Assembly (NCBI RefSeq): GCF_014705615.1
Contig: NZ_JACXJA010000061.1
Coordinates: 1-44,549, forward strand
Reading direction: 5' to 3'
Source: Paenibacillus oceani
Lineage (GTDB): Bacteria; Bacillota; Bacilli; Paenibacillales; NBRC-103111
DNA length: 44,549 bases
Every line of letters starts with the position of its first letter. The stretch's first letter is position 1. Shown here piece by piece: positions 1 to 9,013 of this stretch. The position numbers and the translations under genes were made by a program. The notes under the pieces were generated by a model. It worked only from the letters and a program-made list of their open reading frames with translations. It was not told the origin of the DNA and did no database searches.

Positions 1-258
1 TGGTTTTCATTTTCCATGACTTCCAGCTCCCAACCTCGTGCTTCTTCCACCATCTTCCTTCAATTCCTGTCTAATTCCGAGAGGCTATAATAGTAAATAA
101 TATCCTCTGAGCAATTGCCGTGGCTTGTGGCTCCACCAACAAACAGTTACTCTTCTTAGGCTGCTATTTTCGTAAACCTCCAAATTGTGTGGGTATTCCA
201 CTTACCGCTTGTGATTCGAGCAAACAATTGAGTAACTGGTCCCGACATTCACCATGTA
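1..258. other. Unassigned left edge, possible start of a minus-strand gene
   Basis: No complete gene is visible here. On the minus strand an ATG at 53 follows a GGAAG-like ribosome site and stays open to the window edge (17 codons, rich in Glu), so it may be the start of the gene after the polymerase. That is too little to identify. I see no hairpin with a T tract after the polymerase stop, so the polysaccharide operon may continue to the left. The stretch 60-258 has stops in the frames I read and no recognised element. Confidence 0.25.
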
Positions 259-1491
259 TTAAACTTTAAACAATAATGTTCCCGTTTTCTTTTTTAAAGC
301 TTTCATGTACAAATATATACTCCCTAACGATATAAGTAACTGTATAAAATGCATGTTATACGAAACAATACCAAGCTCAAGAGGAAATAGACAGATCAAA
401 AAAGCCAGGAAAAAATCTCTTAGCTTTGTAGCATCCTCTCTATCCATCAATAACTTGTAAATTAAAAAAATATAATAGGAGTAGTATAATACAAGTCCTA
501 ATAAACCATGAGTAACCATAAGCTCAATAAAGTTGTTATGAGCATACACCACATTTCCAGATATGTTTCCATACATCAGCTTATAGTTATCAATGCCAAA
601 TCCGAATACAGGTCTCTGAGCAAAAAAATCAAGTCCATATATAATCATATTTTGTCTTATTTGATCTTCAGGAAGCTTGACTTTTTCTTCTCCAGAAAAT
701 ATATTGAAGACACCTTCCATGCGATAACCAACAGTATTATAAAGCTGAGGTATATTAAACATCGCCCAATAACCGATTATACCGATAAAGATAAAAACTA
801 ATGTGTATTTTACTACCTCCATTTTTCCTTTTTTATTTTTCTTTAGAATTAGCAATATGTAAAGGAAAAGTGCCGAAACTAATATATACTTTCTACCACC
901 TGAAAGAAAAAGCAAATAAAATTCAGATGCTACGCATAAGGCAAATAAAAGCTTTTTAACACCTGGGTTGTATAGCAAAAGCCAAGTAGAACTCATGAGT
1001 GAAACCATTACTATTAACGCAAAGTAGTTAGCATTTCCGAATAGGCTTTCTCCTAAACGATCAGTCGTAAATAGCTGATTTGTGGCTAATAATAGAGTAA
1101 ATAATCCAAAACCAGACAAAGAAAAACAGACTAAAATTTTTCCAATATCTTCCTCCCCATTAATGACCCATGTTAGAGCCAATGTGAGCCCAAGTACAAC
1201 AATTAAATTGTATACACTCCCAAATGCAGTATTAATATCAAGTGCATACAAACACGAAATGATCGATAAAGTAATAAACGTTATATACCAAGCATGGTAA
1301 TTAACAAGTTTAAAACGTCCCAGAAATACAAATGACATTGTACACATCACGATCAGTAAATACAAACTTAAACTGTGCAATCGTTCATCAATAATCCCTT
1401 GTTTACCTATATAAGAAAGAAGTATATAGATGCATGCGACTAACAATCCAATGTTTCTTTTTTTGGTTCCGAACTCCATTCTAGCCAGCAT
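259..1491 (-). CDS. O-antigen ligase / Wzy-type polysaccharide polymerase
   Basis: An integral membrane protein of about 410 residues with ten or more hydrophobic segments. A longer soluble loop near residues 255-310 leads into a G-F-G-I-D-N motif followed by Y-A-H-N-N-F-I-E. The G-x-G...H-N motif is characteristic of the O-antigen ligase/Wzy family (PF04932), which polymerises or transfers lipid-linked sugar units outside the membrane. It is the last recognised gene of the polysaccharide operon and overlaps the preceding glycosyltransferase by about 11 bases, so it is probably translationally coupled. I chose the ATG at 1491 because a GGTGG stands a few bases before it; a GTG at 1500 and an ATG at 1479 are alternatives. 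The gene is very AT-rich, as is usual for repeat-unit-specific genes. Polymerase rather than ligase is inferred from the operon. Confidence 0.8.
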   Translation of the reverse strand: MLARMEFGTKKRNIGLLVACIYILLSYIGKQGIIDERLHSLSLYLLIVMCTMSFVFLGRFKLVNYHAWYITFITLSIISCLYALDINTAFGSVYNLIVVLGLTLALTWVINGEEDIGKILVCFSLSGFGLFTLLLATNQLFTTDRLGESLFGNANYFALIVMVSLMSSTWLLLYNPGVKKLLFALCVASEFYLLFLSGGRKYILVSALFLYILLILKKNKKGKMEVVKYTLVFIFIGIIGYWAMFNIPQLYNTVGYRMEGVFNIFSGEEKVKLPEDQIRQNMIIYGLDFFAQRPVFGFGIDNYKLMYGNISGNVVYAHNNFIELMVTHGLLGLVLYYSYYIFLIYKLLMDREDATKLRDFFLAFLICLFPLELGIVSYNMHFIQLLISLGSIYLYMKALKKKTGTLLFKV

Positions 1492-2596
1492 ACTTACCAC
1501 CGATATGTTTATTTATATATTCTTCCCATTTACTCATGATTTTTTTTGGAGTAAATCTGTCCACTACCTCTGTCGCTTTTCGACCATATTCCTCAGCAAT
1601 CTGCCCATTTTCAATGTAATAAATAATGGAGTTGGAGATCGCGTCCACATCCCCCTTCGGAACGAGACAACCATTTACTTTATCTTCAATTAACATTCTC
1701 GCACCTCCTGGGCTACAGTCGGTTGCCACAACCGGCAAACCTATGGACATAGCTTCAATTAACGCATTAGGTATGCCTTCATAGTCGGAAGTAAGTACAA
1801 ACATTCTTGCATTTCTTATTCTTGCAGCCACATTCTCGACAACACCTTCGAATCGAACATGATCCGTAAGATTTAACCGCTCTGTCAACTCTCGGACGTA
1901 TGTTTCATCCGGCCCGTCCCCGTAAAATACAAGCTTTATATCCGGATACTTATCTGCAACTTTACGGAATGCCAACAACATCAAATCCTGTCTTTTTTGC
2001 ACCAATTCAAACCGGGCAACAAAAGCAATTTCGTTGTTTCGTTCGGTAACAGGCTCGTGCTTAACCTTTTGAATAACTGGATTTGGAATTACACAACTTT
2101 TATTTGCCAACCTTTTTGTAAAATAATCTCTGGCTCCATCCGTTTGAAACACAGCTCCGTCAGCATACCGGTACATATATTGCCGTACTGTATCGAAAAT
2201 CCCATTTGTTTGATAAGGATCTGCCCGCTCAGAAATAATAACAGGAGTCGATGTAAACATAGTTGCCAGAATGCTGAGCAGATTAGGGAAATTTAAAAAT
2301 GAAACAACTACGTCAGGCTTATGTTCTTTAATTACTTTTTTAATCTGAAAAATTTGAACAAATCTTCTTATACCTCTTGTTGTAGATATATTCTTTTCTA
2401 CCAGATGTACAACATCCTCATCTAGTGGATAGTGCTGTACAGCATCCTCATAGGTAAACACCTGTACTTTAAATCCCCTTCGGGATAACTCATTCGCAAC
2501 AAATGTTAAGTTTTTTTCCGCCCCGCCGTAGCTCAAGCGATGAATAATAAATAATACACTCTTTTGCAATGGCTTATACACCTGCCCCGAAGCCAA
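1481..2596 (-). CDS. Glycosyltransferase family 4 (GT-B fold)
   Basis: About 371 residues with the plan of a family 4 retaining glycosyltransferase. The N-terminal domain begins with a hydrophobic strand and the L-S-Y-G-G-A-E-K loop (near residues 22-29) seen in acceptor-binding domains. The C-terminal domain has the E-G-I-P-N-A-L-I-E-A-M motif near residue 275, which carries the two nucleotide-sugar-binding glutamates. It should add one sugar to the lipid-linked repeat unit on the cytoplasmic face; donor and acceptor cannot be read from sequence. The reading frame overlaps the previous gene by 23 bases if the TTG at 2596 is used. GTG at 2581 or TTG at 2569 would also serve, so the exact start is open. 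Confidence 0.85.
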   Translation of the reverse strand: MASGQVYKPLQKSVLFIIHRLSYGGAEKNLTFVANELSRRGFKVQVFTYEDAVQHYPLDEDVVHLVEKNISTTRGIRRFVQIFQIKKVIKEHKPDVVVSFLNFPNLLSILATMFTSTPVIISERADPYQTNGIFDTVRQYMYRYADGAVFQTDGARDYFTKRLANKSCVIPNPVIQKVKHEPVTERNNEIAFVARFELVQKRQDLMLLAFRKVADKYPDIKLVFYGDGPDETYVRELTERLNLTDHVRFEGVVENVAARIRNARMFVLTSDYEGIPNALIEAMSIGLPVVATDCSPGGARMLIEDKVNGCLVPKGDVDAISNSIIYYIENGQIAEEYGRKATEVVDRFTPKKIMSKWEEYINKHIGGKYAG

Positions 2597-3488
2597 ACTC
2601 TCTAAATATTTTAAAAACCGTTTTGTATTTTATCTTTTGGATTTGAATGCCTGTAGTTTGATCCTTAAATATTTTTAGGCTTGCTTGTAAAGCTCCTTTA
2701 TGCTTTCTTAAATGAACAAACCATCTTGCCATAAAAGCAGCATAAATAAGGGGCTTAAATAACGATGGATATAATAAATACTTCGAGGCCAGTAACCCGG
2801 CATTTTCTCTACAAATTATATCTTTAGCGATATCGCTCCCTTTTCTCCATTTATTCACTTTAGGTCGATGCTCGATTGCAACTTCTGGAAAGTACACATT
2901 GCACATTCCTTTATCTATAGTTAGATAGGAAGGTATTATTTCTTCAAATGCGTACTTGAAGTCTGGGTAAAGTGGTTTAGGGAATGCGGATGTTCGAATA
3001 AAATTTGAAGTACCAAGGAACATACTAATAGTGTCATAACCTGATACTTTATTAACTCTTGAAGCGATGACTGGCCTATCATAGCCAAGCATTTCATCCC
3101 ATACTCTTGTAGTAATTGTTGCTACGCTGCTATTTTTTTTAAAAATAGCTATACTGTCTACAAAAAACGAACCTTTACTTTCGTCAGAGATTACAGCGTC
3201 ATCATCTAAAAAATACACATATTTACCTTTCGCCGTATTAAACCCTTCGTTTCGTCCGCCCCCTACACCACGGTTTTCTTGCATAAACTTGTAAGTGTAT
3301 GTGGCCTCCTTACCTTTGAAGAAATCTCGGATGGCCTCACCGGTACCGTCCGTCGAATGATTGTCTATAATAATAAATTCCGTTTTTTTAGGCAGCTTGC
3401 TTTCCATACAACTTTGAAGAGCATCAAGTAATTGATCTCTTCTGTTCATAGTTATTACTACAATTGAAAGGTCCAAAACATCATTCAT
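2574..3488 (-). CDS. Glycosyltransferase family 2 (GT-A fold)
   Basis: A 304-residue family 2 enzyme. It starts with the strand L-S-I-V-V-I-T-M-N-R, has the I-I-D-N-H-S-T-D-G-T nucleotide-binding loop, and carries the metal-binding D-D-D motif (Y-F-L-D-D-D-A) about 100 residues in. It should transfer one sugar from a nucleotide donor during repeat-unit assembly. The ATG at 3488 is preferred because GGTGAG lies seven bases before it; a TTG at 3545 would extend the protein by 19 residues that do not look like part of the family. It lies between two family 4 transferases in the same operon. Specificity is unknown. Confidence 0.85.
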   Translation of the reverse strand: MNDVLDLSIVVITMNRRDQLLDALQSCMESKLPKKTEFIIIDNHSTDGTGEAIRDFFKGKEATYTYKFMQENRGVGGGRNEGFNTAKGKYVYFLDDDAVISDESKGSFFVDSIAIFKKNSSVATITTRVWDEMLGYDRPVIASRVNKVSGYDTISMFLGTSNFIRTSAFPKPLYPDFKYAFEEIIPSYLTIDKGMCNVYFPEVAIEHRPKVNKWRKGSDIAKDIICRENAGLLASKYLLYPSLFKPLIYAAFMARWFVHLRKHKGALQASLKIFKDQTTGIQIQKIKYKTVFKIFREFGFGAGV

Positions 3489-3541
3489 GAATAAGCTCAC
3501 CATCCGCAAGATATGTTTATTTATCAGGATTCTTGATTTGT

Positions 3542-4615
3542 TCAACCTGATACGTGAATGACTTTAGGTTCCTTCAAGTTTCCTTCTATTACAGACAAGA
3601 ACTGACGTATCACATAGTCCGGATTATACTTATCGTACTCCTCCAGACAGTTCCTCTTTAAGTTATTGATCGCATCGGGATCACCAAGAATATCCTCAAG
3701 CTTATCTTGCAAGCTCTCATTTTCCAGATTGTAAATAAATCCGTTGATTCCATCCGTAACGATCTCTCTGTTGTATTTCCAATCCGAAGCAAGCACCGGC
3801 AATCCCGATGCGAATGCATCGAGCAAAGTGCCAGCAAATCCCTCGCTGGAATAATAAGTCGGAAATAATAGCATGAAGTATTCTTTCAGAGTCTCTACAG
3901 ATTGGTCGTAACCGACAATACCTTTATAAGAAACGTATTCCTTCGCCGTACTCATTACATGGCTAAACCGGTCCTTATATTCCGGATCGATCAAACCATA
4001 GATATCCAACGTGTAAACCGTTTTTCCATGTTTTTCGTTAATTTGGGTGACCGCTTCAATGGCCGTCTCGATCCCTTTTTCCTTTAACACCCTGGAAAAA
4101 GTACATAACTTGTAGGGCATTTGCTGATTAAGCGTTAGTTCTTCTTCGGAGAGCGGTTTTAATCGTTTGAAGTTGGGCATATAATGGGCTTGCCGAAACC
4201 CTAGGTCCATTAATTTATTGATCATCGTATGGCTTTCAACGTGAATGCTGTTTATTTTTTTAACAACCGCTCTGTATGAGCTATGGTCCTTTAAGAAATC
4301 CGGAAGCCATCCGCCGATGACCACATAATGAATTTTTCTTCGAAATAAGGAGTTGAGAGCAATCATCAGCGGGACTAACACTCTGATTCCATTGGTGTCC
4401 GGCAGAACGACTATATGATTGCAGGTTTGCAATAACCGAACACAATGAAACAATAGTTTAAATGGATTATTCTTCCAGTTGTGCGTATCGACAGATATCG
4501 CTTTGTTTTCGAGCACTAGGTTTAATTCGTCTTCTAACATTCTTGTTTTAATCGTTTGTCCGTCTGCTGCATTTAATCCTTTAGCAAAATGACCTATAAT
4601 ACCGATTTTTAACAT
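3542..4615 (-). CDS. Glycosyltransferase family 4 (GT-B fold)
   Basis: A 357-residue glycosyltransferase of the GT-B type. The N-terminal strand K-I-G-I-I-G-H-F-A-K-G-L-N-A-A-D-G-Q-T is the usual acceptor-side glycine-rich loop. The C-terminal half has Y-S-S-E-G-F-A-G-T-L-L-D-A-F-A-S-G-L-P-V, which matches the family 4 donor-binding region, except that the second acidic position of the usual E-x7-E is Asp. A GGAGAGG ribosome site precedes the ATG at 4615. It stands directly after the initiating transferase, so it may add the second sugar, but this is only an inference from order. Confidence 0.82.
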   Translation of the reverse strand: MLKIGIIGHFAKGLNAADGQTIKTRMLEDELNLVLENKAISVDTHNWKNNPFKLLFHCVRLLQTCNHIVVLPDTNGIRVLVPLMIALNSLFRRKIHYVVIGGWLPDFLKDHSSYRAVVKKINSIHVESHTMINKLMDLGFRQAHYMPNFKRLKPLSEEELTLNQQMPYKLCTFSRVLKEKGIETAIEAVTQINEKHGKTVYTLDIYGLIDPEYKDRFSHVMSTAKEYVSYKGIVGYDQSVETLKEYFMLLFPTYYSSEGFAGTLLDAFASGLPVLASDWKYNREIVTDGINGFIYNLENESLQDKLEDILGDPDAINNLKRNCLEEYDKYNPDYVIRQFLSVIEGNLKEPKVIHVSG

Positions 4616-4663
4616 CGAATTACCTCTCCGTTACTTAGTCCCTTCGCTTGCTTCATCATAGGC

Positions 4664-5359
4664 TTATCTGACTACTATCTTCTTCAATGTCCGAAAAATT
4701 AATGTAATATCCTCGAGAATCGAAACCCGCTTCAAATATTTCAGGTTTAGCAGCAGCTTGTTAACCATAATCACCTTCACATAAGTCTCTTCCGGATTAT
4801 CGCTCTCTCCAAGCAGCTTGTTCTCGTCGAAATATTCGATCGAGGCATAGTCCGTAATCCCGGGTCTAACCTTCAAGATTCCACGCTGGTTACGGGTATA
4901 CAGCTCCACATACTTGGGCACCTCGGGCCGCGGTCCTACGAAGCTCATCTCTCCGATCAGCACATTGATTAACTGAGGCAGCTCATCCAGCTTCGTCTTT
5001 CTTAGAAAGTGCCCGCACTTCGTAATGCGTCTGTCTTTTCCTACGGTGATTTGCATGCCTTTTTTCTCGGCGTCGACGACCATCGTACGAAATTTATAGA
5101 TTTTAAAATATTTGCCGTTTTGCCCCACTCGGATCTGCTTGAAAAATACAGGTCCTTTCGATGTCGTTTTTATAAGGAAAGAAATGACCAGCAATACAGG
5201 CAGCGTCAGGAGCAAGCCTGCTACCGAAAAGAAAACGTCAAACATTCTTTTGAGTACGAGCTGAAGTCTCCGCTTCTTTAAAATTTCGTCGATTCGCTCG
5301 AGAACAAGGAACTCTTCAGCTTGGGATTGCTCATAAAGCAACTGGGGCACCGGCCTCAC
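4664..5359 (-). CDS. Initiating sugar-phosphate transferase (WcaJ/PglC/EpsL type)
   Basis: A 231-residue bacterial sugar transferase (PF02397). One hydrophobic segment near residues 40-65 anchors it as a monotopic membrane protein. It is followed by the K-F-R-T-M motif, a D-E-L-P-Q motif and G-P-R-P, the conserved catalytic set of small phosphoglycosyl transferases. It moves a sugar 1-phosphate from a UDP-sugar onto undecaprenyl phosphate, which starts each repeat unit. The reading frame overlaps the aminotransferase by 29 bases and probably begins at a GTG, so the two are likely coupled. Pairing with the dehydratase and aminotransferase upstream suggests that the first sugar may be a 4-amino-4,6-dideoxy sugar, which is an inference. 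Confidence 0.9.
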   Translation of the reverse strand: MRPVPQLLYEQSQAEEFLVLERIDEILKKRRLQLVLKRMFDVFFSVAGLLLTLPVLLVISFLIKTTSKGPVFFKQIRVGQNGKYFKIYKFRTMVVDAEKKGMQITVGKDRRITKCGHFLRKTKLDELPQLINVLIGEMSFVGPRPEVPKYVELYTRNQRGILKVRPGITDYASIEYFDENKLLGESDNPEETYVKVIMVNKLLLNLKYLKRVSILEDITLIFRTLKKIVVR

Positions 5360-6554
5360 TCCAACTCATAACGGACAACAAGTTTTCCGCTATATATTCG
5401 ATCTGTTCATCCGACAGCAGCGTGTGCAGCGGCAATGAAATTTCATTTTGATACATGTTGTAAGCGTTCGGGTAATCTTGAATATCAAATCCCAAGTTCT
5501 TATAAGCCGTGTGCATAGGCAGCGGTTTATAATGAACGTTTGTTGCAATTCCTTTTTCAGCCATTTTCTCGATAATGCCGTTGCGGTACGCTTCCGATTT
5601 GCCTGTCAGCCGGACCAGGTACAAATGACCGCTCGATACAAAGTCCGTTCCGAAATGTTTTAACGGTTCAACTTCGCCCCGGGCAAGCAGCCGATCGTAC
5701 CGGCCAATGATCGCTTTTCTTCGTTCCAACAGCTCCGGGTATCTTTGAATCTGACCAAGCCCGATCGCCGCCATAATATCGGTCATATTGCATTTATAAG
5801 CGGGCGAAACGATGTCATACTCCCATGCGCCAAGCTTCGTTTTAGCAAGCGCGTCCTTCGACTGACCGTGGAGGGACAGCAGCATAAACTGCCGGTATAT
5901 CTCTTCATTAGATACGCCAGGAATCTCTCTCCAAGTAACGGCGCCGCCTTCTCCAGTTGTTAAATTTTTCACGGCGTGGAACGAAAAACTGGTAAAATCC
6001 GAGGCGGCTCCGCTTCGCGTTCCTTTACAAACAGCACCGAAGGAATGAGCGGCATCAGCCAGTACAACTACTCTACCGAACGCTTGCTGCAAAGGATTGG
6101 CTGGTTGAAACAGGCTGCTCTTTCTGTTCACGATAGCAAGGATTTGATCGTAATCGCACATCACGCCGGCAATATCTACGGGGATGATCGCTTTCGTCCG
6201 CGGAGTTATCGCTGCTTCCAACTGACCGTAATCCATTTCAAACGAGTTCTCAGCCGTATCCACCAGAACGATCTTAGCTCCTACATGCTCGATTACGCTT
6301 GCGGAAGCGGAATACGTATATGCTGATGTAATCACTTCGTCGTCCTTGCCGATTCCCAATAATCTCAAGGTCAGCTCCATCGCGGCTGTTGCGGAATTCA
6401 GACATACCGCCATGGACGTCCCGCAATATTCGGCAATTTTCTTTTCCAGCAGCTTCGTTTTCGGGCCGGTTGTGATCCACCCAGATTTTAATGTATCGAT
6501 CACTTCATTAATTTCGACATCGGAAATATCCGGTGGAGAAAACGGGACTTTCAT
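5331..6554 (-). CDS. PLP-dependent sugar aminotransferase (DegT/DnrJ/EryC1/StrS)
   Basis: A 407-residue aspartate-aminotransferase-fold enzyme of the DegT family (PF01041). Visible motifs are G-W-I-T-T-G-P near residue 30, the L-N-S-A-T-A-A-M phosphate-binding loop, D-A-A-H-S-F-G near residue 167 and S-F-H-A-V-K-N-L-T-T-G-E-G-G, whose Lys should form the Schiff base with PLP. The enzyme would aminate the 4-keto sugar made by the large dehydratase of the same operon, giving a UDP-4-amino-4,6-dideoxy sugar as PglE or WbpE-like enzymes do. No PglD/EpsM-like acetyltransferase is visible in the window. The gene follows an intrinsic terminator and starts 45 bases after it. Confidence 0.9.
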   Translation of the reverse strand: MKVPFSPPDISDVEINEVIDTLKSGWITTGPKTKLLEKKIAEYCGTSMAVCLNSATAAMELTLRLLGIGKDDEVITSAYTYSASASVIEHVGAKIVLVDTAENSFEMDYGQLEAAITPRTKAIIPVDIAGVMCDYDQILAIVNRKSSLFQPANPLQQAFGRVVVLADAAHSFGAVCKGTRSGAASDFTSFSFHAVKNLTTGEGGAVTWREIPGVSNEEIYRQFMLLSLHGQSKDALAKTKLGAWEYDIVSPAYKCNMTDIMAAIGLGQIQRYPELLERRKAIIGRYDRLLARGEVEPLKHFGTDFVSSGHLYLVRLTGKSEAYRNGIIEKMAEKGIATNVHYKPLPMHTAYKNLGFDIQDYPNAYNMYQNEISLPLHTLLSDEQIEYIAENLLSVMSWSEAGAPVAL

Positions 6555-6598
6555 CGCGAGAAACCCTCTCTTCGTCCAATAATGGGAACGGTCTACCT

Positions 6599-6644
6599 AA
6601 AAAAAGAAAAACCTCAATCCACTATCATGTGGAGCTTGAGGTTT
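6599..6644 (-). terminator. Internal intrinsic terminator inside the polysaccharide operon
   Basis: On the minus strand, immediately after the epimerase stop, AAACCTCAAgCTCCAC pairs with GTGGATTGAGGTTT around a six-base loop and is followed by TTTTTCTTTTTTT. This is a strong intrinsic terminator by shape. Five more genes of the same operon follow, so it should reduce distal expression unless polymerase is made resistant to it. Confidence 0.8.
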
Positions 6645-6645
6645 C

Positions 6646-7617
6646 TCACCGATTCGGCTGGACCGTCATTTCTTTTGTGATCATCCAATCCGCAAACGCC
6701 CGGAGCCCGCTGCGAATATCTTTTTTCGGATCATAGTGCAATCTTGCTTTGGCCTTGTCGATATCGGCCCAAGTTCGCGGCACATCACCGACCTGCTCGG
6801 GCAGCCATTCGATAGACGGAGCTTTTCCGACCGCATCCTCCAAAGCCTTTACCAGTTCTAGCAGACGAGTCGGCCGATCGTTGCCTAGATTGAATACTTC
6901 ATACTCTTTCACATTGTAGTGAATGGCCGCTTTGATTCCAGCCACAGTATCGTCTACATAGGTGTAGTCTCTTGAGGTCGATCCGTCGCCGTATAAAGTG
7001 ATCGCTTCATCGCGAAGCATCTTCTTAGCAAATTTATGAATCGCCAGATCCGGTCTTTGCCGTGGCCCGTAAACTGTGAAAAACCGAAGCGCCACAATGG
7101 GAAGCCCGTAACAGTTGCTGTAACTTCTGCATAGCGCCTCTCCGGCCGCCTTAGTCGCTCCATAAGGAGACGCCTGATTCAGAATCGGGTCCTGTTCCGA
7201 GAAGGGAACTTTCTCATTCAGTCCATACACCGAGCTGGAGGAGGCAAAAACAAATTTCCCGGCCTTAACCTTTACGGAGGCGTCCAATACGTTTATCGTT
7301 CCGTTAATGTTAACCTCTACATATTGCAAAGGGTCTTCGAGAGACGGCCTTACCCCTGCCTTGGCAGCCAAATGAATAACGGATTCAGGTGCGTACGATT
7401 CAAAAATTTCAAACACTTTTTCGCGGTTTCTAATATCCGCCTCTACCAGTTGGTACCGGCTCGATTCCAGTTGCTGCGATATGTTTTGTTCTTTTAAACT
7501 TCGTGCATAAAAAGGATCGAAATTGTCGATTACCAGCACTTCATGCCCTTCAGCCAACAAGGAGTCCACGAGATGGCTCCCGATAAACCCCGCCCCGCCG
7601 GTCACTAGCATTCTCAT
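6646..7617 (-). CDS. NAD-dependent epimerase, probably UDP-glucuronate 4-epimerase
   Basis: An extended short-chain dehydrogenase of 323 residues. It has the N-terminal G-G-A-G-F-I-G NAD loop, the L-A-A-K-A-G-V-R-P-S segment, an S-S-S-S-V-Y-G active-site strand and the Y-G-A-T-K catalytic Tyr-Lys pair. The L-A-A-x-A-G-V-R-x-S and D-Y-T-Y-V-D-D signatures are typical of UDP-glucuronate 4-epimerases (CapI/LpsL type) rather than GalE. It would turn UDP-glucuronate, made by the next gene upstream, into UDP-galacturonate. The start at 7617 lies one base after the stop of ugd and has AGGGG before it; a longer N-terminus is open but does not align with the family. Confidence 0.85.
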   Translation of the reverse strand: MRMLVTGGAGFIGSHLVDSLLAEGHEVLVIDNFDPFYARSLKEQNISQQLESSRYQLVEADIRNREKVFEIFESYAPESVIHLAAKAGVRPSLEDPLQYVEVNINGTINVLDASVKVKAGKFVFASSSSVYGLNEKVPFSEQDPILNQASPYGATKAAGEALCRSYSNCYGLPIVALRFFTVYGPRQRPDLAIHKFAKKMLRDEAITLYGDGSTSRDYTYVDDTVAGIKAAIHYNVKEYEVFNLGNDRPTRLLELVKALEDAVGKAPSIEWLPEQVGDVPRTWADIDKAKARLHYDPKKDIRSGLRAFADWMITKEMTVQPNR

Positions 7618-7618
7618 C

Positions 7619-8983
7619 TCATTCGCCCCTGCCGATTCCTTTGTATGTAATTCCTGCTCGGACAATTCCCTCTTTATCGAGCACATTGCGTCCGTCCACA
7701 ATCAGCTTCGTTCTCATCCGCTCTGCGATCCTGGAGTATGGAAGATGCAAAAACTCCTCCCATTCCGTAATCAACACGACTGCGTGACAATCTTCGAACA
7801 ACTCCTCAGACGACGATGCATAGCTGATGATTAAATCCGGATACAGCCGCTTGCAGTTCGCCATCGCGATCGGGTCGTATACCTTTACATTCGCTCCAAG
7901 TTCGAGCAAACCGCGGATAATGTCGAGGGATGGCGCATCTCTTAAATCATCGGTATTCGGTTTAAATGCCAGTCCCAGTATCCCGATCGTCGAACCTCTC
8001 AGCACTTTCAGCTCGGACTGGAGTTTTCTAATGATACTCTCGCGCTGTTTGTAATTCGTTTTAATAGCGGCTTGCACAAGCGGCATCTCAAAATTATATT
8101 GATTCGCCGTATACATAATTGCAGCGGTGTCTTTGCCGAAGCAGCTTCCGCCCCAGCCGATCCCCGCGTTCAAAAATCTCGATCCGATACGTTTGTCCTG
8201 ACCGATTCCTTTGGCAACTTCGTTAATGTCCGCTCCCACTAGCTCCGCAAGCCCGGCAAATTCATTAATAAACGATATTTTCATCGCCAGAAAAGAATTC
8301 GCCGCATACTTAATAAGTTCGGCGCTCGTCGGACTTGTTGTAATCATATGCGGCAGCGTTAATCCTTCCGGCCGTCTGACCGATACCGGGGGAGTAAACG
8401 TCTGCTCGAGTAGCGGCTGGTATAGATTGATCAGCCGGTTTTTCGCTTTATCCGATTCGACCCCGATCACGATCCGGTCCGGATAAAACGTATCAAATAA
8501 CGCCTCTCCCTCGCGGAGAAATTCGGGATTCGAGGCTACATCAATCTGTTTATGAATGTCCCGCTTCTTCATCTCTTGTTCGATTATAGTCTTTACCCTT
8601 CTTGCAGAACCGATCGGCACCGTCGATTTGTTAATGACAACAGGGTCGGAGTCCGCTGTCAATCGTTCACCGATCGCCTTTGCGACCACTTCTACGTATG
8701 TCAGATCCACGTCGCCATTGCCTTTATTAGGAGTACCCACTGCTACGATGACGATATCGACTGACGAATCGAACTCTTCCCATCTGGCAATAAATTCGAT
8801 ATTTTGCCTCGATTCCCCGATAACTTCCGCCAAACCTCTTTCGTGGATCGGGATTTCCCCGTCTTTAAGACGCATAATTCTTTCTTCATTAATATCTAAT
8901 AAGGTGACTTGATGTCCGAGATAAGCCAAAGCACTACCTGTAGTTAATCCGACATATCCGCTTCCTACGATTAGGACTCTCAT
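7619..8983 (-). CDS. ugd: UDP-glucose 6-dehydrogenase
   Basis: A 454-residue enzyme of the UDP-glucose/GDP-mannose dehydrogenase family. It opens with the G-S-G-Y-V-G-L Rossmann loop, has N-K-S-T-V-P-I-G in the middle, N-P-E-F-L-R-E-G, and the catalytic cysteine in G-W-G-G-S-C-F-G-K-D near residue 275. The C-terminal UDP-binding domain contains G-L-A-F-K-P-N-T-D-D-L-R. It oxidises UDP-glucose twice with NAD+ to UDP-glucuronate for the polysaccharide. It sits between galU, which makes its substrate, and the epimerase, which uses its product. A TGGAGTGA ribosome site precedes the start. Confidence 0.95.
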   Translation of the reverse strand: MRVLIVGSGYVGLTTGSALAYLGHQVTLLDINEERIMRLKDGEIPIHERGLAEVIGESRQNIEFIARWEEFDSSVDIVIVAVGTPNKGNGDVDLTYVEVVAKAIGERLTADSDPVVINKSTVPIGSARRVKTIIEQEMKKRDIHKQIDVASNPEFLREGEALFDTFYPDRIVIGVESDKAKNRLINLYQPLLEQTFTPPVSVRRPEGLTLPHMITTSPTSAELIKYAANSFLAMKISFINEFAGLAELVGADINEVAKGIGQDKRIGSRFLNAGIGWGGSCFGKDTAAIMYTANQYNFEMPLVQAAIKTNYKQRESIIRKLQSELKVLRGSTIGILGLAFKPNTDDLRDAPSLDIIRGLLELGANVKVYDPIAMANCKRLYPDLIISYASSSEELFEDCHAVVLITEWEEFLHLPYSRIAERMRTKLIVDGRNVLDKEGIVRAGITYKGIGRGE

Positions 8984-9013
8984 AGTTCACTCCAGTATGT
9001 TTAATATACTCTT

